A DNA stretch of 64,000 bases from Amaurobius ferox (GCA_951213105.1 OX578138.1:64889040-64953039), one strand, 5' to 3'; shown: positions 22,301 through 34,555, counted from the first letter of the stretch. Notes: a model not told the origin generated them from the letters alone. Made by a program: numbers and translations.

Positions 22301-22960
22301 AATAGCCAGATTTTCATTTGTTCTGACAGTCAGGCTGCTCTTATGGCTCTGGGGAAATTCACTGTGACGTCTTCCCTTGTCTGGGAATGTTATAATGCTC
22401 TCTGTAAAATTGCTAGTAATAATAGTGTCATTCTGTACTGGGTGCCTGGTCATTTGGGCATTCCTGGCAATGAATTGGCAGATGAACTTGCTAGGAAAGG
22501 CTCTAGTACTCCTTTTGTGGGCCCTGAGCCGGCCTTGGGTATTCCCAATGACCTTGTCAGAAGAATTGTCTATGACATCTTCAGGAAGCTTCAATGTAAG
22601 AACTGGCGTGATACTAAGGGACAAAGGCAAGCGAAAATCTTCAACTGCAATTGCCCTAGTACACGTCAAAAGGAACTTTTCAGGCTCAGTAGAACTGGCA
22701 TCAGGAGAGCTGTTGGGCTCCTTACTGGGCACTGCACCCTCAAGAGACATCTTAATATTATGGGTGTCTCCAAGGATTCACTTTGCAGAGGCTGCAATTA
22801 CAGCGAAGAAACTGCAGCTCACATTCTATGTGAATGTGAGGCCTACTCTGCTCACAGATTCGAACACATTGGTCGTCATGTGATTGAACCCTGGGAGCTG
22901 AACGACATACTTGTCAAGTGCCTGCTTATTTTCGCATCGGCTACTGGTCTCTTTTCTTAG
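19341..22960 (+). pseudogene. LINE ORF2 polyprotein: endonuclease, RT, RNase H; one frameshift
   Basis: ORF2 starts at ATG 19341 (MGCLEVVQIN). The APE-type endonuclease has IQEPW (residues 35-39), GCDANAH (137-143), IDIT (188-191) and SDH (213-215). RT motifs follow: GTDGI, FIPKIGK, RPISLT, LDIEGAFDKV, GCPQGGVLSP. Around 21294-21300, in CTCTTTTGG, one base appears to be lost, so the frame ends at 21311 while the catalytic YADD (21335) continues one frame back. RNase H shows WYTDGS (22132), QAEVFAI, CSDSQAAL and WVPGHLGIPGNELADE. A C-terminal C-X2-C...H-X4-C finger (CRGCNYSEETAAHILCEC) precedes the stop at 22960. It would nick target DNA, copy the RNA and remove RNA from the hybrid. The break lies between RT motifs B and C. 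Confidence 0.93.
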
Positions 22961-23252
22961 GGATCTTCATTTTCTTTTTGGGGTAGTACAATAGACCTCT
23001 GGTCGATGTGCTAGGCTCTTATGGAGCCACCCACCTTCATATCATTCATTCATTCAAAACATTGGATTAGATTATCAAAAATAAAATGTTTTAGATACAC
23101 TAAAATTTGTTATTTACATCCTTACATTAATAGTAAAATCCCTCTTTGATAGCACTGATTTTAGTTTTGTATGTACAATTAAATCTTGAGAAATTTGGGA
23201 AACCTGTTTACCAAGTTGTTTTTTATTTCAGAAGACATGTGTTGTTGAAGAG

Positions 23253-24290
23253 ATGACTAGCAGCCGCCGCCGCCAAAGTCTGTTTCAACATTTGGACGAT
23301 TGCGGAAGGAGATTCATTTTAGGTGTATGCATGGCTGGGTGGTCGTACCGGCGTATCGCTACTGAAACACATGTAGATGCATCCATTGTGCAAATGATTT
23401 GGATAAGATGGATTGAAGAAGAACATGTGAATTGTTGCAGTGGTACATGTCCATTTAGATGTACATCCGTAGACATTGATCGACACATTCGAAGGCATGC
23501 AGTGGCAGCCCCACAAACGATGACACTCGACATTCTCCAGAACATGTAGGATACATTGGATGTTCCAATATCAACGAAACAGTTGCTCGATGATTAGCCG
23601 AAAACAGTTTGCACTCAAACCGTCCTTTAAAAAGACTGCCATTGATAAAAAGATACCGACCAACATGAGAGATTGCAATGGTGTCGGGCTCGAGCTTCTT
23701 GGATGACTGAATGGGACAGGGTTCAGTGGCGAGTCTCGGTTCTGTTTGTGGAATGACAGTCACATGTGAAAATCTGGAGGTGACATTGAAACAGATACAA
23801 TCCTGCTGTGACTGTTGAATGCCATACTGCTCGACAATGCTGCATCATAGTTTGGGGTGCCATCGGCTTCGATAGCCAGTCATCACCTATGGTTCGTATC
23901 AGAGGCACAAGGACAGCACGACGATATGTGGATGAGGTGTTTCAACCAGTTGCAATGCCCTAACTTTAGCGGTTGCAAAATGCTGTTTTCCAGCAAGATA
24001 ACATGCTACTGCACATGACAACCATCAGCAGACAAACCTTGCAAGTTATTCAGGTGCTGACTTGGCCTCCACTGTCTCCAGATCTCTTACCCATCAAGCA
24101 TATATGGGACGTGATTGGTTGTCATTTAACTGTCATGTGCCTGCTTTAAACAGAGGACGACTTGTGGTGGATGGTTGAAAGCATATGGTCGTCCATCTTC
24201 CAAGAAACAATCAACAAGATCATTGTATTTGATCCTCGAAGGGTTGCTGCTTGTATCACCGTAAGAGGTGGTCATACTGCCTACTGATCA
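23253..24290 (+). pseudogene. Dead Tc1-like transposase
   Basis: The open part 23253-23549 encodes the paired helix-turn-helix start (RRRQSLFQHL...GWSYRRIATETHVDASIVQ.IW..W). Further on, after several stops and frameshifts, the catalytic end is visible near 23930-24110: DEVFQPV, FQQDN and WPPLSPDL.PIKHIWD. In active Tc1 proteins the last motif carries the catalytic Glu (IEH); here it is Lys. Terminal inverted repeats were not found with confidence. It starts about 180 bp right of the LINE. Confidence 0.85.
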
Positions 24291-26899
24291 CCCTGTCTAT
24301 GCCATTGCTGTATTGAATTATCCTTTTGGAATTAACATCACTTATTTATATATACAATCTCTGTCTGTGTGTCCTTTGTCAGCACAATTTATTCGCTCTT
24401 TCATGGTGTTGCATTTTCTGTGTCAGGAAGTGTATATTTTTGTTAATTTTCTCACGTACATTTTGCATAGAAATAAATGTATCCCTTAAAATCATTATAT
24501 TATAGTAATGTTACAATTTACTACTTCAACAAAATTCAGATAATATTTGATAATGATTTTCTATGAAAATATATATTGTATATGTTTCTTATTGTATATT
24601 GTTATTAGCCAGTTAACTTTGTTAACTGGTTAATAATATATATTGTTAATGTTCTAAATGTAACTATGTATACACTGCATAGTGTTATTCCCCTCCATGA
24701 CTGAATTATATTTTATGTTTAATTTTGTATAAAAATTCTGATTATGAGACAATAAAAAGTGACAATTTCTAATAAATTCCCTATTTTTTTTCTCTATTCT
24801 CTTTGCACAAAGCATTTTGCATAGAAAATAAAACAGGATATACAGTGACTGAGCATAATATGCACATTGTATGTCTTGCTCAGCCTAAGCCATTTGTTGG
24901 TAAATATGAATAGTCGGTTAGCTAAGTACAGCTTGTTGCCAGAATTAATGCAAATACTTAAAGTGACAGGATTAATTTGATAATTTTATATTTACCATTA
25001 TTTTATATTTACCGTTATTTTATAGAAATAAAAAATATATTTGTACATAATTGTTGAGACAAAAGTTGCTGAAAATTTTTCTTGTGTATATGTGATGGTT
25101 TACAGGAAAATAATACAGTTGTTGGAAACTTCAAAATTGAGTTTAGGGCTTTATTAAACACATTTTTTCCTGCTGATTCTAAAAAACAAAACCGTATGTC
25201 TTTATGGTAATTACATAGCTGCCAACCTCCAAATATGAACATTGTCACAGGACGAAGTAAAGTATATCCATGCCAGTTGCACTTAATCTAAATATAGTAA
25301 GCATAACTCTTAAACAAAGAAAACTAAAATATCATTTCCCCATGATTATAATTAACAGATTTATACAAAACTAAATACAGATATTTGAATATAAAACATT
25401 TATCTTAAGAGTAAAGGTACTGAAGTCTTCAAAAGCACAATAAATAAAAATATGATGATGTACAGATTAAAATAGTTTAGGTGGAATGATATTGATTAAA
25501 TTGAGAAATAAGACTGAAAAACACTAGAAAATAAATTTACAAAAAATAAATGGAAACAGATGAAATATACCCAATTTAGGCAATTGAAAAGTCTATACTG
25601 AAAACATCATGGCAGAATTTTAATATATATAATAAAAAAATTGAAATTTACATATTAAAAATATATTTTAGAATGTCACTAAAATAAATACAAATTTATC
25701 AATTGAAAATATAAAATGTTTTAAAACCAAGAAAAATGGCTTAGATTCAAAATGTTGCTTGAGAATGTTAATTACAAGAATAATCAACTTAGCTCCCTAA
25801 TAATTATTTCTCATAATATTTGGTTAACTATACAAATTAATTCTTTAAAAGCAGCCAACATATGAAAAAATGCTAGTTTAGTCTGCCTATTGTGAAATAA
25901 TTAGAGGATGGAGATGAATGGAAAAAGATGCTTGTGGACTCCCAGCAATGCATGAGTATACAAATCTAATTGTATACTCATGAGTATACAAATCTAATTT
26001 TGCAATCACACTTCATGCAAATTATTTTATTTAATAAAATATTTATTTATTTTTACTCACTTTATTAAAAATAACAGAGTTTTATGCTTTAATGTGGAAT
26101 AATTAGAAGACGAAAATAGATGAAAAAAGGTACTTTGTGATTACCTCTACCTTGAAAGAAGGTAAATAAAGGCAACTGAAAACCGGGTAATTGAATTATT
26201 TACTGGAAGGAAAGAAAACTGGGAGTCTCCCGGTAAAACCAGGAGAGTTGACAGCTATGTAATTACAGCTCATCTTACAAATTTCACATTAGTAATCAGT
26301 TAAAACAATAAAATAGAAAAAAGCAACGAGTTTTTAGGTTGATAGCAATTTTTTTTTTGTTTAAACCATGAGTTTTCATCTTTTCTTGAACTTTTTTTCT
26401 AACCATGGTAGAAAAAATTAATTTCTTGGAATTGGCAACACACAGGACATAAATAAAAACATATTGTGTATTTTAGAAGCATGCGAGTACCTAAATCTTC
26501 TGAAAAATCTCTAAAAAGGGTACAGTTGTCAGTATAATGGATATAACGTTATCTGAAAAGTAGGAGTACCAACAACTGGATCCTTTTCTGCTAGTGAACA
26601 AATGGCAAACTGCCAATGAATGTAATACACATGCGTAACAGGCGGTATGAAAGAGCTCACAAACCGAGCTCATTGAATGCTAGCAAAATAGGACATGACT
26701 CGCGAAGTGAGTTACATGGTTAGTGAGCAGCAAAGAAGTTCCCTTGTATAGTAAAATAAAAATTTGAAAAGTTTTGTATACAACATACACATATTTTATA
26801 CTTCTGTTTACAATTAAATGATTTCTACCAAAGGAGGCAAGAAAAAAGATTTTTCATAATAACCACATAAAATTAAAAAATTACAATATTTAGAAATGC
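24291..26899. other. Intron sequence, no exon recognised
   Basis: AT-rich DNA with small palindromes (CCAGTTAACTTTGTTAACTGG near 24610; a 30-bp inverted repeat at 25952-25981 followed by a direct repeat). The open frames at 25015-25248 and 26491-26673 show no domain. Confidence 0.5.
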
Positions 26900-27045
26900 T
26901 TAAATACCACTATTAATATCAGGTAATTTCTGCCGCATTCTCCGGCCTCCATCTCTGTCTTTTGCATATAATAGCCACTTTTTTATACAGGCTTGAATTT
27001 CATCATCTGTGGAATATTCAAAACCTTTGTTGTTTCGAACTGCAT
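26900..27045 (-). CDS. Last exon of the DUF4806-type isoform
   Basis: The acceptor TTTCACTTTCAG ends at 27046 and the exon enters in phase 1: the preceding exon supplies G to complete GAT. It encodes AVRNNKGFEYSTDDEIQ, then CIKKWLLYAKDRDG, and stops with TAA at 26900-26902. The pattern (VR.N..F..STD.EI...IKKWL..A) matches the end of the DUF4806 domain as known from arthropod and fish proteins. The exon is too short to stand out as an open frame by itself. Molecular function of DUF4806 proteins is not established. Confidence 0.82.
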
Positions 27046-29040
27046 CTGAAAGTGAAATAGAAACAAGATAAAAGATAAAATCATGAAAAAGAAATATATA
27101 AACAGGTTCCCATCAATCATTTAATTTTTTTCTAACCAAAATTAAGCAATTTTTTTGACCAAACATGCTAAACTAGGCCAGTTTCTTTATACTAATTTTA
27201 AGGGGAATGTAAAAAATACCCAAATTATACAGTTTTGTGTAATTTCATATTATACACTATGTTAATCTTTAGTCATCTTATTTTTATGAATTGATAAATT
27301 AATAGTCATTGTTAATTACATGTAAAGTATTTTGTGTACATAAAGTAAATAATATGCAAAATTCCTGAGAAGATATGTAATATAGGAAAAGCAGTTAGTG
27401 CCTGTGAAAATACACACATTAAATATTTTCACACACTCACAAAGTATTTTAATGAAACAAACAATTTGATTTTCAATTTAAAGTAACCCGATTACCATTA
27501 TCAGCATTCCTATTAGGGAGTGAGACAGTGAGACTATCACATACACAAAAAAAATTGTAGTGTGAAGTTTTCTCATTCTAGGAAACAAGATACCTTTCTT
27601 AATTTATTTTAAATAAATAGGGATTCAAAATATTTATGTACATGTATCCCCACTATCAGGAACACTGCTAAAGATCTATGTGCTCATGCTTTGCTCCAAA
27701 TTGTGAGTAAATTTTTATTTAGTAAACTTTAATTACACCCCAAGTAATTATTTCTGCTGGTTATTTAGTTCTACTGGAACATTTTATCTGATACAAACAT
27801 TCAAAACTTATGCAATTTCTTTAGTTTTGACTCTCATCATTCCACACCCTTCCTTTTCTAATCAAATTGCAGAAACCGGTTAATTTTTACCGTATATTAT
27901 GTGGTTTTATTCATATTTTTAGGGGGGGGGGGGGAATCAGATGTTTTCATTCAGTACCAACTTTAACATATAGCCCCCTTTTTCAGGACAAAAAGGAACA
28001 TCTACCAGCGAAAGAACAATAGAAATTTTTATTGCTTAAGCTGGTGTGACTATGCCGTATTTATTTATTTTTTTTTTTAAAGCTTGTCTTTTATGCAATA
28101 TATATTAATAATGAAAGTTTTGGAAAATGCCTACTATCTGCAGGATTTGTAACTATGAACCTTGCTTCTTAGTCTCTTGCAGTTTGAGCTCAATCTTCTG
28201 TGAATTTGATGCCAGTTGAGTAGCAAGGTAGATTTCATTGGTTAACAGAAGTTTTTAAAATTGTAGCACATAGCAAATGTTCTTGTTGCCACTGCAGAAA
28301 TAGAAATTAAGTTCTGGTGAACTCTAATAAGAGCATAATTTCAACAACGTGTCCAAAATACAAGCACAACCTTTAATTCCTAAACTAATAGTCGCAGATA
28401 TATACTTCCAATAACAAAAATATTTCAAATAAATTAATAATATATTTTATAACAGTTTTAAATCGAGAAACGTACTTGTTGAAAAAATACAAAATCTTAC
28501 TTTTGATATGGTTTCTCAATTACTTAAAGTTTTGTCATACATTAACATGTAAAACTCAAATTTGATTCCTTTATGAGCAAAATTCACCAAGATATAGCAC
28601 CTCAAATTTGCAGTAGTTTTTGCTGAAAAATTAAGAGTTGTACACAAACAGAATTGAGAGATGTCAATTTATCAGCAAATCACTGGAAATGAACTCAGTT
28701 TGGTTCATCTCAGTTAAAAAAGGAGAATGCATGTATGGATGTATCGATATTGATAGTAAACATTTTAGTCTCATAAATCCTAAAGACATGTCATTAAATG
28801 AAATGTAAAACAAATATCCTAAAATGTTTAATTTTCACATCTAAAATGTTTGTTTTACATTTAATTGTAACATTTAATTTAATTAAATGTTTCATTCTAT
28901 GCCCCCTCAATGCTAGGCTAAATGGATTCATAGACTTAGGAAAGTGATTTAAGTCATAAAATGCAGCAGTAAATTTTGCTCATAAAAGAATTGAAATTTT
29001 TTTATTTTTACATGATATAAATGTCTGAAGAAATTTTTAG
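27046..29040. other. Intron between the two DUF4806 exons
   Basis: No exon or complete mobile element was recognised; there is a short G run at 27923. From 29041 a transposon end begins. Confidence 0.5.
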
Positions 29041-29242
29041 TAATTGGAAAATTTTAGATTGAGAGACTGTATAAAAAGTAAAATTTCGCATTCTTCGCAC
29101 AAAACTGCTTTTTAATTTGAAACAAACTGTTGTAAAATAAAATGTTACCTTATTTGAAATATTTTTGTAAGAGGAAATATATATTATCTACTACTAACGA
29201 CTGAGAAAATAAAGGTTGTGTAAGGACATTCTGGGACACCCT
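29041..29242 (-). mobile_element. Mariner-type terminal fragment (ends GGGACACCCTGTA)
   Basis: It ends in GGGACACCCTGTATA, the inverted form of the CAGGGTG terminus shared by the mariner elements nearby. The preceding 190 bp resemble 36430-36620 (GACTGTATAAAAA, TTTCGYATTCTT, GAAATATTTTTG, ACTAACG.YTGAGAAAATA). The opposite end was not found. Confidence 0.6.
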
Positions 29243-29388
29243 GTATATTAAAATGACCTTTAAAAAACTAATGGTTAATTAAAATTAAATACACTGATTT
29301 GTATTAAAAAGAACTTTAGAAACCTTGCTCTAAACATAGCATTTAAAAAAACTATTAAAATTATTGTAGTTTAGAAAAGAAGATTTAC

Positions 29389-29554
29389 CAATGATTAACT
29401 TGTTTGTATAAGTATAAACAGAAAAAGCTAGTTTCCGTCCCCCAATTCCTTTCCAGTTGTATTTCTGAGAAAGTCTATTTGACATCAGGCTCATGAGGAT
29501 GCGTCGAGTAAGATAGTTCACACTACTTCCACCTTTTCTGCTCAGCATGTAACA
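29389..29554 (-). CDS. DUF4806 core exon
   Basis: The acceptor AATTTTCAG and donor ATTG/GTAAAT define a 166-bp exon that enters in phase 0 and leaves in phase 1. It encodes CYMLSRKGGSS, then LTRRILMSLMSNRLSQKYNW and GIGGRKLAF. The GG...TRRIL..L.SN.L...YNW.G pattern is the core of DUF4806. Its phase fits the exon at 52441-52625 upstream and 26900-27045 downstream. It does not fit the SAM-like exon, which ends in phase 1. The two routes therefore look mutually exclusive. Confidence 0.85.
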
Positions 29555-29757
29555 CTGAAAATTACAAATGTGAAAATTAAAATACCTCTTATGGATTTAA
29601 ATTTCCCATAGTATGTTACATTCAAGTACATGAAATTCGTTTATAAACTTTAAAATATTAAATAAACCAAAAATGTTCAATATCTACTACAGTAGAACCT
29701 ACTTTAGTAGGTAACAGGTAGTCATGCTAAAATGTCTGTCATCACTGATAAAATTTC

Positions 29758-30269
29758 AACATTTGAAATGGCTAAATTAGAGTTAAAGGGAAAAAAAATC
29801 GTCTGTGAGTTCTATTCTTCCTTTTGAAAATTATGTTAAATTTCAAAATCAAATACATACTTGCATTTGTTTAGTAATTTATTTTAATTGTTTCAAATAA
29901 ATAGCATGTCTCAATGTGAAAAGCACTTAAGAATCCGTGATTGCATCGTGAGCCTATGTGGAATTCGCAAAAATTTATCCAGTTTTATCTTTTTTGTGAT
30001 ATGTCACAAATTTACATTTCTAATTTGATATATGGTCTCCATTTAAAATGTTCAATTTTTAATTAAATATAACTCACTCAATTTTAATGCAGTTTTTTTA
30101 ACAATCTTGTTGCATTAAAAATAAAAATTTTCTGATTGACCAAATTTGTCTAAGGGGGTCATATAAAAATTTAAAAAGTATAACTTTTTGAAAATTAATA
30201 GGAGGACTATTTCATTAACGTAGTCTTATTTCCTACTTTACTTTCAACATTTTTGCAATTTACATTATC
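29758..30269 (+). repeat. Direct repeat shared with 31678-32113
   Basis: The segment from CATTTGAAATGGCTAAATTAG to CTTTCAACATTTTTGCAATTTA recurs at 31678-32113, where about 90 bp near the start are missing. The two copies then continue into a 16-bp word in opposite orientation. Further right, at about 30310-30327, lies another GGGACACCCTGTATA terminus. Confidence 0.8.
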
Positions 30270-30478
30270 CACTTATCTCCAACAGATAAAAAATTAAAGC
30301 ACACTTCAATCTTTTTGGGACACCCTGTATATATATATATATATATATATATATTTGAAATGTAATAATAAGAATTATGTAAAAAAATAAAAAAAAAATA
30401 AAAATAAAAATACAATTCAAGTAATATTAACATCACCATAGAAGCAAATTCATATATATATAGTATATATATACTATA

Positions 30479-32869
30479 CAGGGTGTCCAGAAAGTTCCAT
30501 AATGGCACAATATCCCGAGAAATACACTTTGGATCAAAAAATAAAAAACACATATTCAATATTTTCAGAAAAGCTATCCAATGATATCAAAATTGAACCC
30601 CCCCCCCCCTCCTGTGGGGAAGGAGGTGGGGCAACTTTGAAATTTTCAATGCAGGTTTGGATTCTCCAGAAAAATTTACAAACATTTGATCTACGATTTT
30701 TGCTCCCACAAACGGAGCTATAATCGAGAAAAACGGAAGTGGTTATTGTTGTAATACATGTTTTTTAGAAGCGATAATGTTGTAAAATCCGTTACAGTAC
30801 CGCTAAAATAAGCTGCATGTATTTTTCAGCTGTAAGAGTCCCTTCATAAAACACAGGACCTATCAGTTTTTCATTCTAAATTCCGCACCATACAGACACA
30901 GAAAACTTTCTATGGTGATGTATTTCACGGAAAAAAATGGTTTCGCATTATCCCAATATTGATCATTGTGAGCATTGATGGCTCCATCTTTCGTAAACAA
31001 ACATTCATCAGTCCATAGAATGTTCTTAACAAAGTTCGAATTGATGTCTTGTATTAACAACCAGTTGCAGAATGCTACACACAGGTCAAAATCGGAGAGA
31101 TGAAGTGCTTGAAGTTCATGAATACAAAATGGATGTCAATTATATTTTCCAAATGTTCTAGCAATTGACATCCTAGGTAGCCCTAAAGTTTTGCTTGCTT
31201 TTCGAATGCTTGTTCATGGGTTGAAAGAAAAATATGCAATGGTGTCAGTTTCTTGGTCCTCCGTGTACAAACGATTTCTTCCAGGGCCAGGTCTTGGATG
31301 AAATGAACCGGCAGTTCTTAATCTCATCATCTGATAAACAAATGTACGTGAAATTTCAGGCAAGTTTGGATATCGCCGTCAAAAATCTCGAGCAGTTTCT
31401 GCAGTATTTTTATTACATAGAGTATAAATCATTGTTAATTCGAAAAGCTCGTTACTTGTTAAAAATATAATAATGCACAACCAGTTACGTGTTCTTAATT
31501 CATCAATTCAGTACTAAACATGTTGACAATTTACTGAATGATTTCCAATCTTCTTTATTTTGGTATATTAAAAAAAGCTTAGTTGTATTGAATAGAAATA
31601 ATACTGGGAATAAATACATAAATTAAAAAATAAATCATCTGCATTTCATTCTTCAGTTTTTTAAATTATTTTACTTTAAACATTTGAAATGGCTAAATTA
31701 GAGTTAAAGGGGTTTATTTTAATTGTTTCAAATAAATGGCATGTCTCAATGTAAAAAGTACTTAAGAATCCGTGATTGCATTACGAGCCTACGCGGAATT
31801 CGCAAAAATATATCCTCCTGTTTTATCTTTTTTGTGATATGTCACATATTTACATTTCTAATTTGATATATGGTCTCCATTCACAATGTTCAATTTTTAA
31901 TTAAATATAACTCGCTCAATTTTAAAGATACAGATATGCAGTTTTTTTAACAATCTTGTTGCATTAAAAATAAAAATTTTCTGATTGACCAAATTTGTCT
32001 AAGGGGGTCAAATAAAAATTTAAAAAGTATTATTTTTTTAAAAATTAATGGGAGGACTATTTCATTAACGTAGTCTTATTTCATACTTTACTTTCAACAT
32101 TTTTGCAATTTAGCTGTTGGAGATAAGTGCAATTCTCATTTGTTTTTTTTTTATTGCAATTTTCAATATTGCAGATTTGGATTCTCCAGAAAAATTTACA
32201 AACATTTGAACTACAATTTTTGCTCCCACAAACGGCGCTATAATCGAGAAAAACGGAAGTGGGGCACTAACGTTTAAAAGTTACAGAAAAAAGCACCATG
32301 ATCATGAGAGGCAAGGGGACTCATGTTAATCAAACACCCCCGAAGGGAACAGAAAACTACTACGTCCACATCGTTGTTCCTGGGTAGTGCTAAAAGTAGT
32401 TTTGAACAGTTTTCTAAACAGAAGTCAACAGTTGTCGCTGAAATGAATGGTTAGAGGGGGGAGGGGGGTCAATTTTAGCATCTTTATTTGTTTTTTTTTT
32501 TTTAAATATTGAACAAGTAATTTTTTATTTTTCTATCCGAAGTGTATTTCTCGAGACATTCCCATTTTTAAACGTTTGTGCCCCACTTCTGTTTTTCTCG
32601 ATTATAGTGCAGTTTGTGGGAGTAAAAATCGTAGGTCAAATGTATGTAATTTTTTCTGAAGAATCCAAATCTGCAATAAAAAATGGGGGCTCCCATTGAA
32701 AATTTCAAAGTTGCCCTACCCTTTCCCACAGGAGGGGGGGGGGGGGGGGGGTCAATTTTGGTATCATTGGATAGCTTTTCTAAAAATATTGAATACGTGG
32801 TTTTTTATTTTTTGATCCGAAGAGTATTTCTCAAAATATTGCGCCATTCCGGAACTTTCTGGACATCCC

Positions 32870-32870
<1 letters not shown>
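30479..32870 (-). mobile_element. Mariner-type element with very long inverted repeats
   Basis: The left end CAGGGTGTCCAGAAAGTTCC (30479) and right end GGAACTTTCTGGACATCCCG (32870) are inverted copies that stay similar for roughly 290 bp, including the C/G run and CGAGAAAAACRGAAGTGG. TA flanks both sides. The inside holds a dead transposase (30780-31300), a direct-repeat segment (31678-32113), and additional inner copies of the terminal repeat in both orientations (32162-32275 and 32440-32650). The element is therefore nested or rearranged. Confidence 0.8.
30780..31300 (-). pseudogene. Mariner-type transposase remnant
   Basis: On the minus strand 31060-30863 reads FVKNILWTDECLFTKDGAIN, then HNDQYW, the region around the first catalytic Asp of mariner-type transposases. 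Beyond a stop, 30875-30790 continues with LIGPVFYEGTL.AEKY. Upstream, toward 31200, pieces of the preceding linker can be traced. The second and third catalytic motifs are absent, so it is not functional. Confidence 0.75.

Positions 32871-32936
<66 letters not shown>
32871..32936. repeat. (TA)n microsatellite between two mariner elements
   Basis: Alternating TA of about 66 bp lies between the end of one element at 32870 and the next at 32954. A further run follows the second element at 34556. TA is the target of Tc1/mariner elements, so the microsatellite offers many target sites. Confidence 0.92.
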
Positions 32937-32938
<2 letters not shown>

Positions 32939-32953
32939 ATATATATACATATA

Positions 32954-34552
32954 CAGGGTGTTCCATAAATTCCGAATTAGTTTAAAAATTCCTAAAAATT
33001 GAAGGAATTGGTATATTTGAATGCAGTTTGCGACAAAGTTAGTCTCATGAAGGGGGATTTTTTTGGTAGAGAAAAAAAAAATTAGTTCAAAATCTTGTCA
33101 ATAGAGGCTGCTGCATGCAAGCAATCACAGGAAATATGCAAATCAGAGTCCTATAAAATGCTGGGTGTATAATTTAAAGCTCATTTCTGAATTTTCCTGT
33201 TACTGGTTTTCATTGTGATGTTGACATTGGTGGATAAAGCACTATTGGTTAAGTTGTTTTACCTCAGCCACGAATCGCCGGCTGAAACTTTACGAAGGTT
33301 TTGGACACAGAAGAGATTGAAGAAAGGTTCTGGTCCAATCACTCCTGCCAGACCGTTTTCCCTGGTACGACGTTTCGAAGAAACGGGAAGTTTATGTAAT
33401 CGCCCTCGCAGTGGTAGACCACGTTTGTCAGAGGTCCGTACCTCTGCTGTGGCTTCACAAATCCACACTCTAAGGGAATAGTCAATGAGTGCAGTAAGTA
33501 GCGCACGAGAACTGGCAAGAATAAGTGGTATACCGAAGACATCGGTATTCCGCATCCTTCATGGTGTATTAAAATTGTACCCCTACAAGTTAAAATCACT
33601 GCACCAGCTCTTACCAAATGACACAGCTAAGCGAGTGCAATTCGCAAATTGGGCTTTGTTGAAAATCGACGACTATCCACAATGGCTGCTCAATATCTTG
33701 TGGACAGACAAGGCTCATTTTTCATTGCATGGAACAGTCAATACTCATAACTGTAGAATCTGGGCAAAGGAAACCCCACATGCCTACAGTGAGGAGCCTG
33801 TACATTCCCCACGTTTGGTGTGGATTCACTGCGTCCATTATTGTAGGCCCTTTTTTCTTTGAACAGCCCTGTGCAAAAGCAGGCTGGCAGATGTGCTCAA
33901 TTAATGGAACACGCTACTTGCAAATGCTAACAGAGAAAGTGATACCGTGCTTATTGAAACATAATGTCCTTGACACAGTGACATTCATGCAAGACGGGGC
34001 ACCTCCTCATATCGCCAACAAAGTGAAGAAGTTCCTGAGAAGAACCTTTACTGAAGAACGATTAATCAGCCGCCACTGTACAATTGAATGGCCCCCTCGC
34101 TCACCAGACTTAACACCCCTAGATTTTTGGCTCTGGGGTTACGTTAAGTCCCGAGTGTACCGCAACAGCCCATCTTCTTTAGTGCAGTTAAAGGATGCCA
34201 TTCGCCACGAAATCTCTTGCAACCATTCAGATATGCTACATGCTGCAGTTAAAGGTGTTGCCACTCGCTTGCAAACTATCATTTGTGGTGATGGTGGACA
34301 CATAGAACAAGTACTCTAGTGCTGTGATGTGCTTGTAAACATTTGCCTGCATGCAAATAATCATAGTTTTCCACGGAATTCTGTGATTGCTTGCATGCAG
34401 CGCCCTCTATTGACAAAATTTTGAACTAATTTTTTTTCTCTACCAAAAAGATCCTCCTTCATGAAACTAACTTTGTCGCAAACCACATTCAAATATACCA
34501 ATTCCTTCAATTTTTAGGAATTTTTAAACTAATTCAGAATTTATGGAACACC

Positions 34553-34555
<3 letters not shown>
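32954..34555 (+). mobile_element. Mariner-family element with ~170-bp inverted repeats
   Basis: The left end CAGGGTGTTCCATAAATTCC and its inverse at 34555 stay alike for about 170 bp with few mismatches (to GCATGCAAGCAATCACAG). TA lies directly outside each end (32952-32953 and 34556-34557). One transposase frame fills the middle. Total length about 1.6 kb. Well-matched ends suggest a fairly young insertion. Confidence 0.93.
33215..34319 (+). pseudogene. Mariner-type transposase with one stop and one frameshift
   Basis: It starts near 33215 (MMLTLVDKALLVKLFY), an N-terminal helix-turn-helix typical of DUF4817-type transposases (FEETGSLCNRPRSGRPR). A TAG at 33479-33481 interrupts the frame. 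It continues with ILWTDKAHFSLHGTVNTHN (first Asp) to about 33820, where the frame shifts, then VWCGFTASIIVGPFFF, FMQDGAPPHIA (second Asp), WPPRSPDLTPLDFWLWG (third acidic position Asp) and a stop at 34319. Nearly the full catalytic domain is preserved. These enzymes cut at the inverted repeats and insert at TA. Confidence 0.9.

Larger units (their letters stand above)
17347..23055 (+). mobile_element. Full-length I-group non-LTR retrotransposon (LINE)
   Basis: A 13-bp perfect target duplication, AAAACATTGGATT, lies at 17334-17346 and 23056-23068. The element has a GC-rich 5' leader, ORF1 (18078-19115), ORF2 (19341-22960) with endonuclease, reverse transcriptase and RNase H, a short 3' UTR and an ATTCATTCATTC tail. 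RNase H together with an APE endonuclease places it in the I group (LOA/Outcast/I-like); the exact clade needs a tree. Perfect duplications point to a recent insertion. ORF1 has one in-frame TAG and ORF2 one frameshift. It lies in an intron, opposite in strand to the host gene. Confidence 0.95.
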
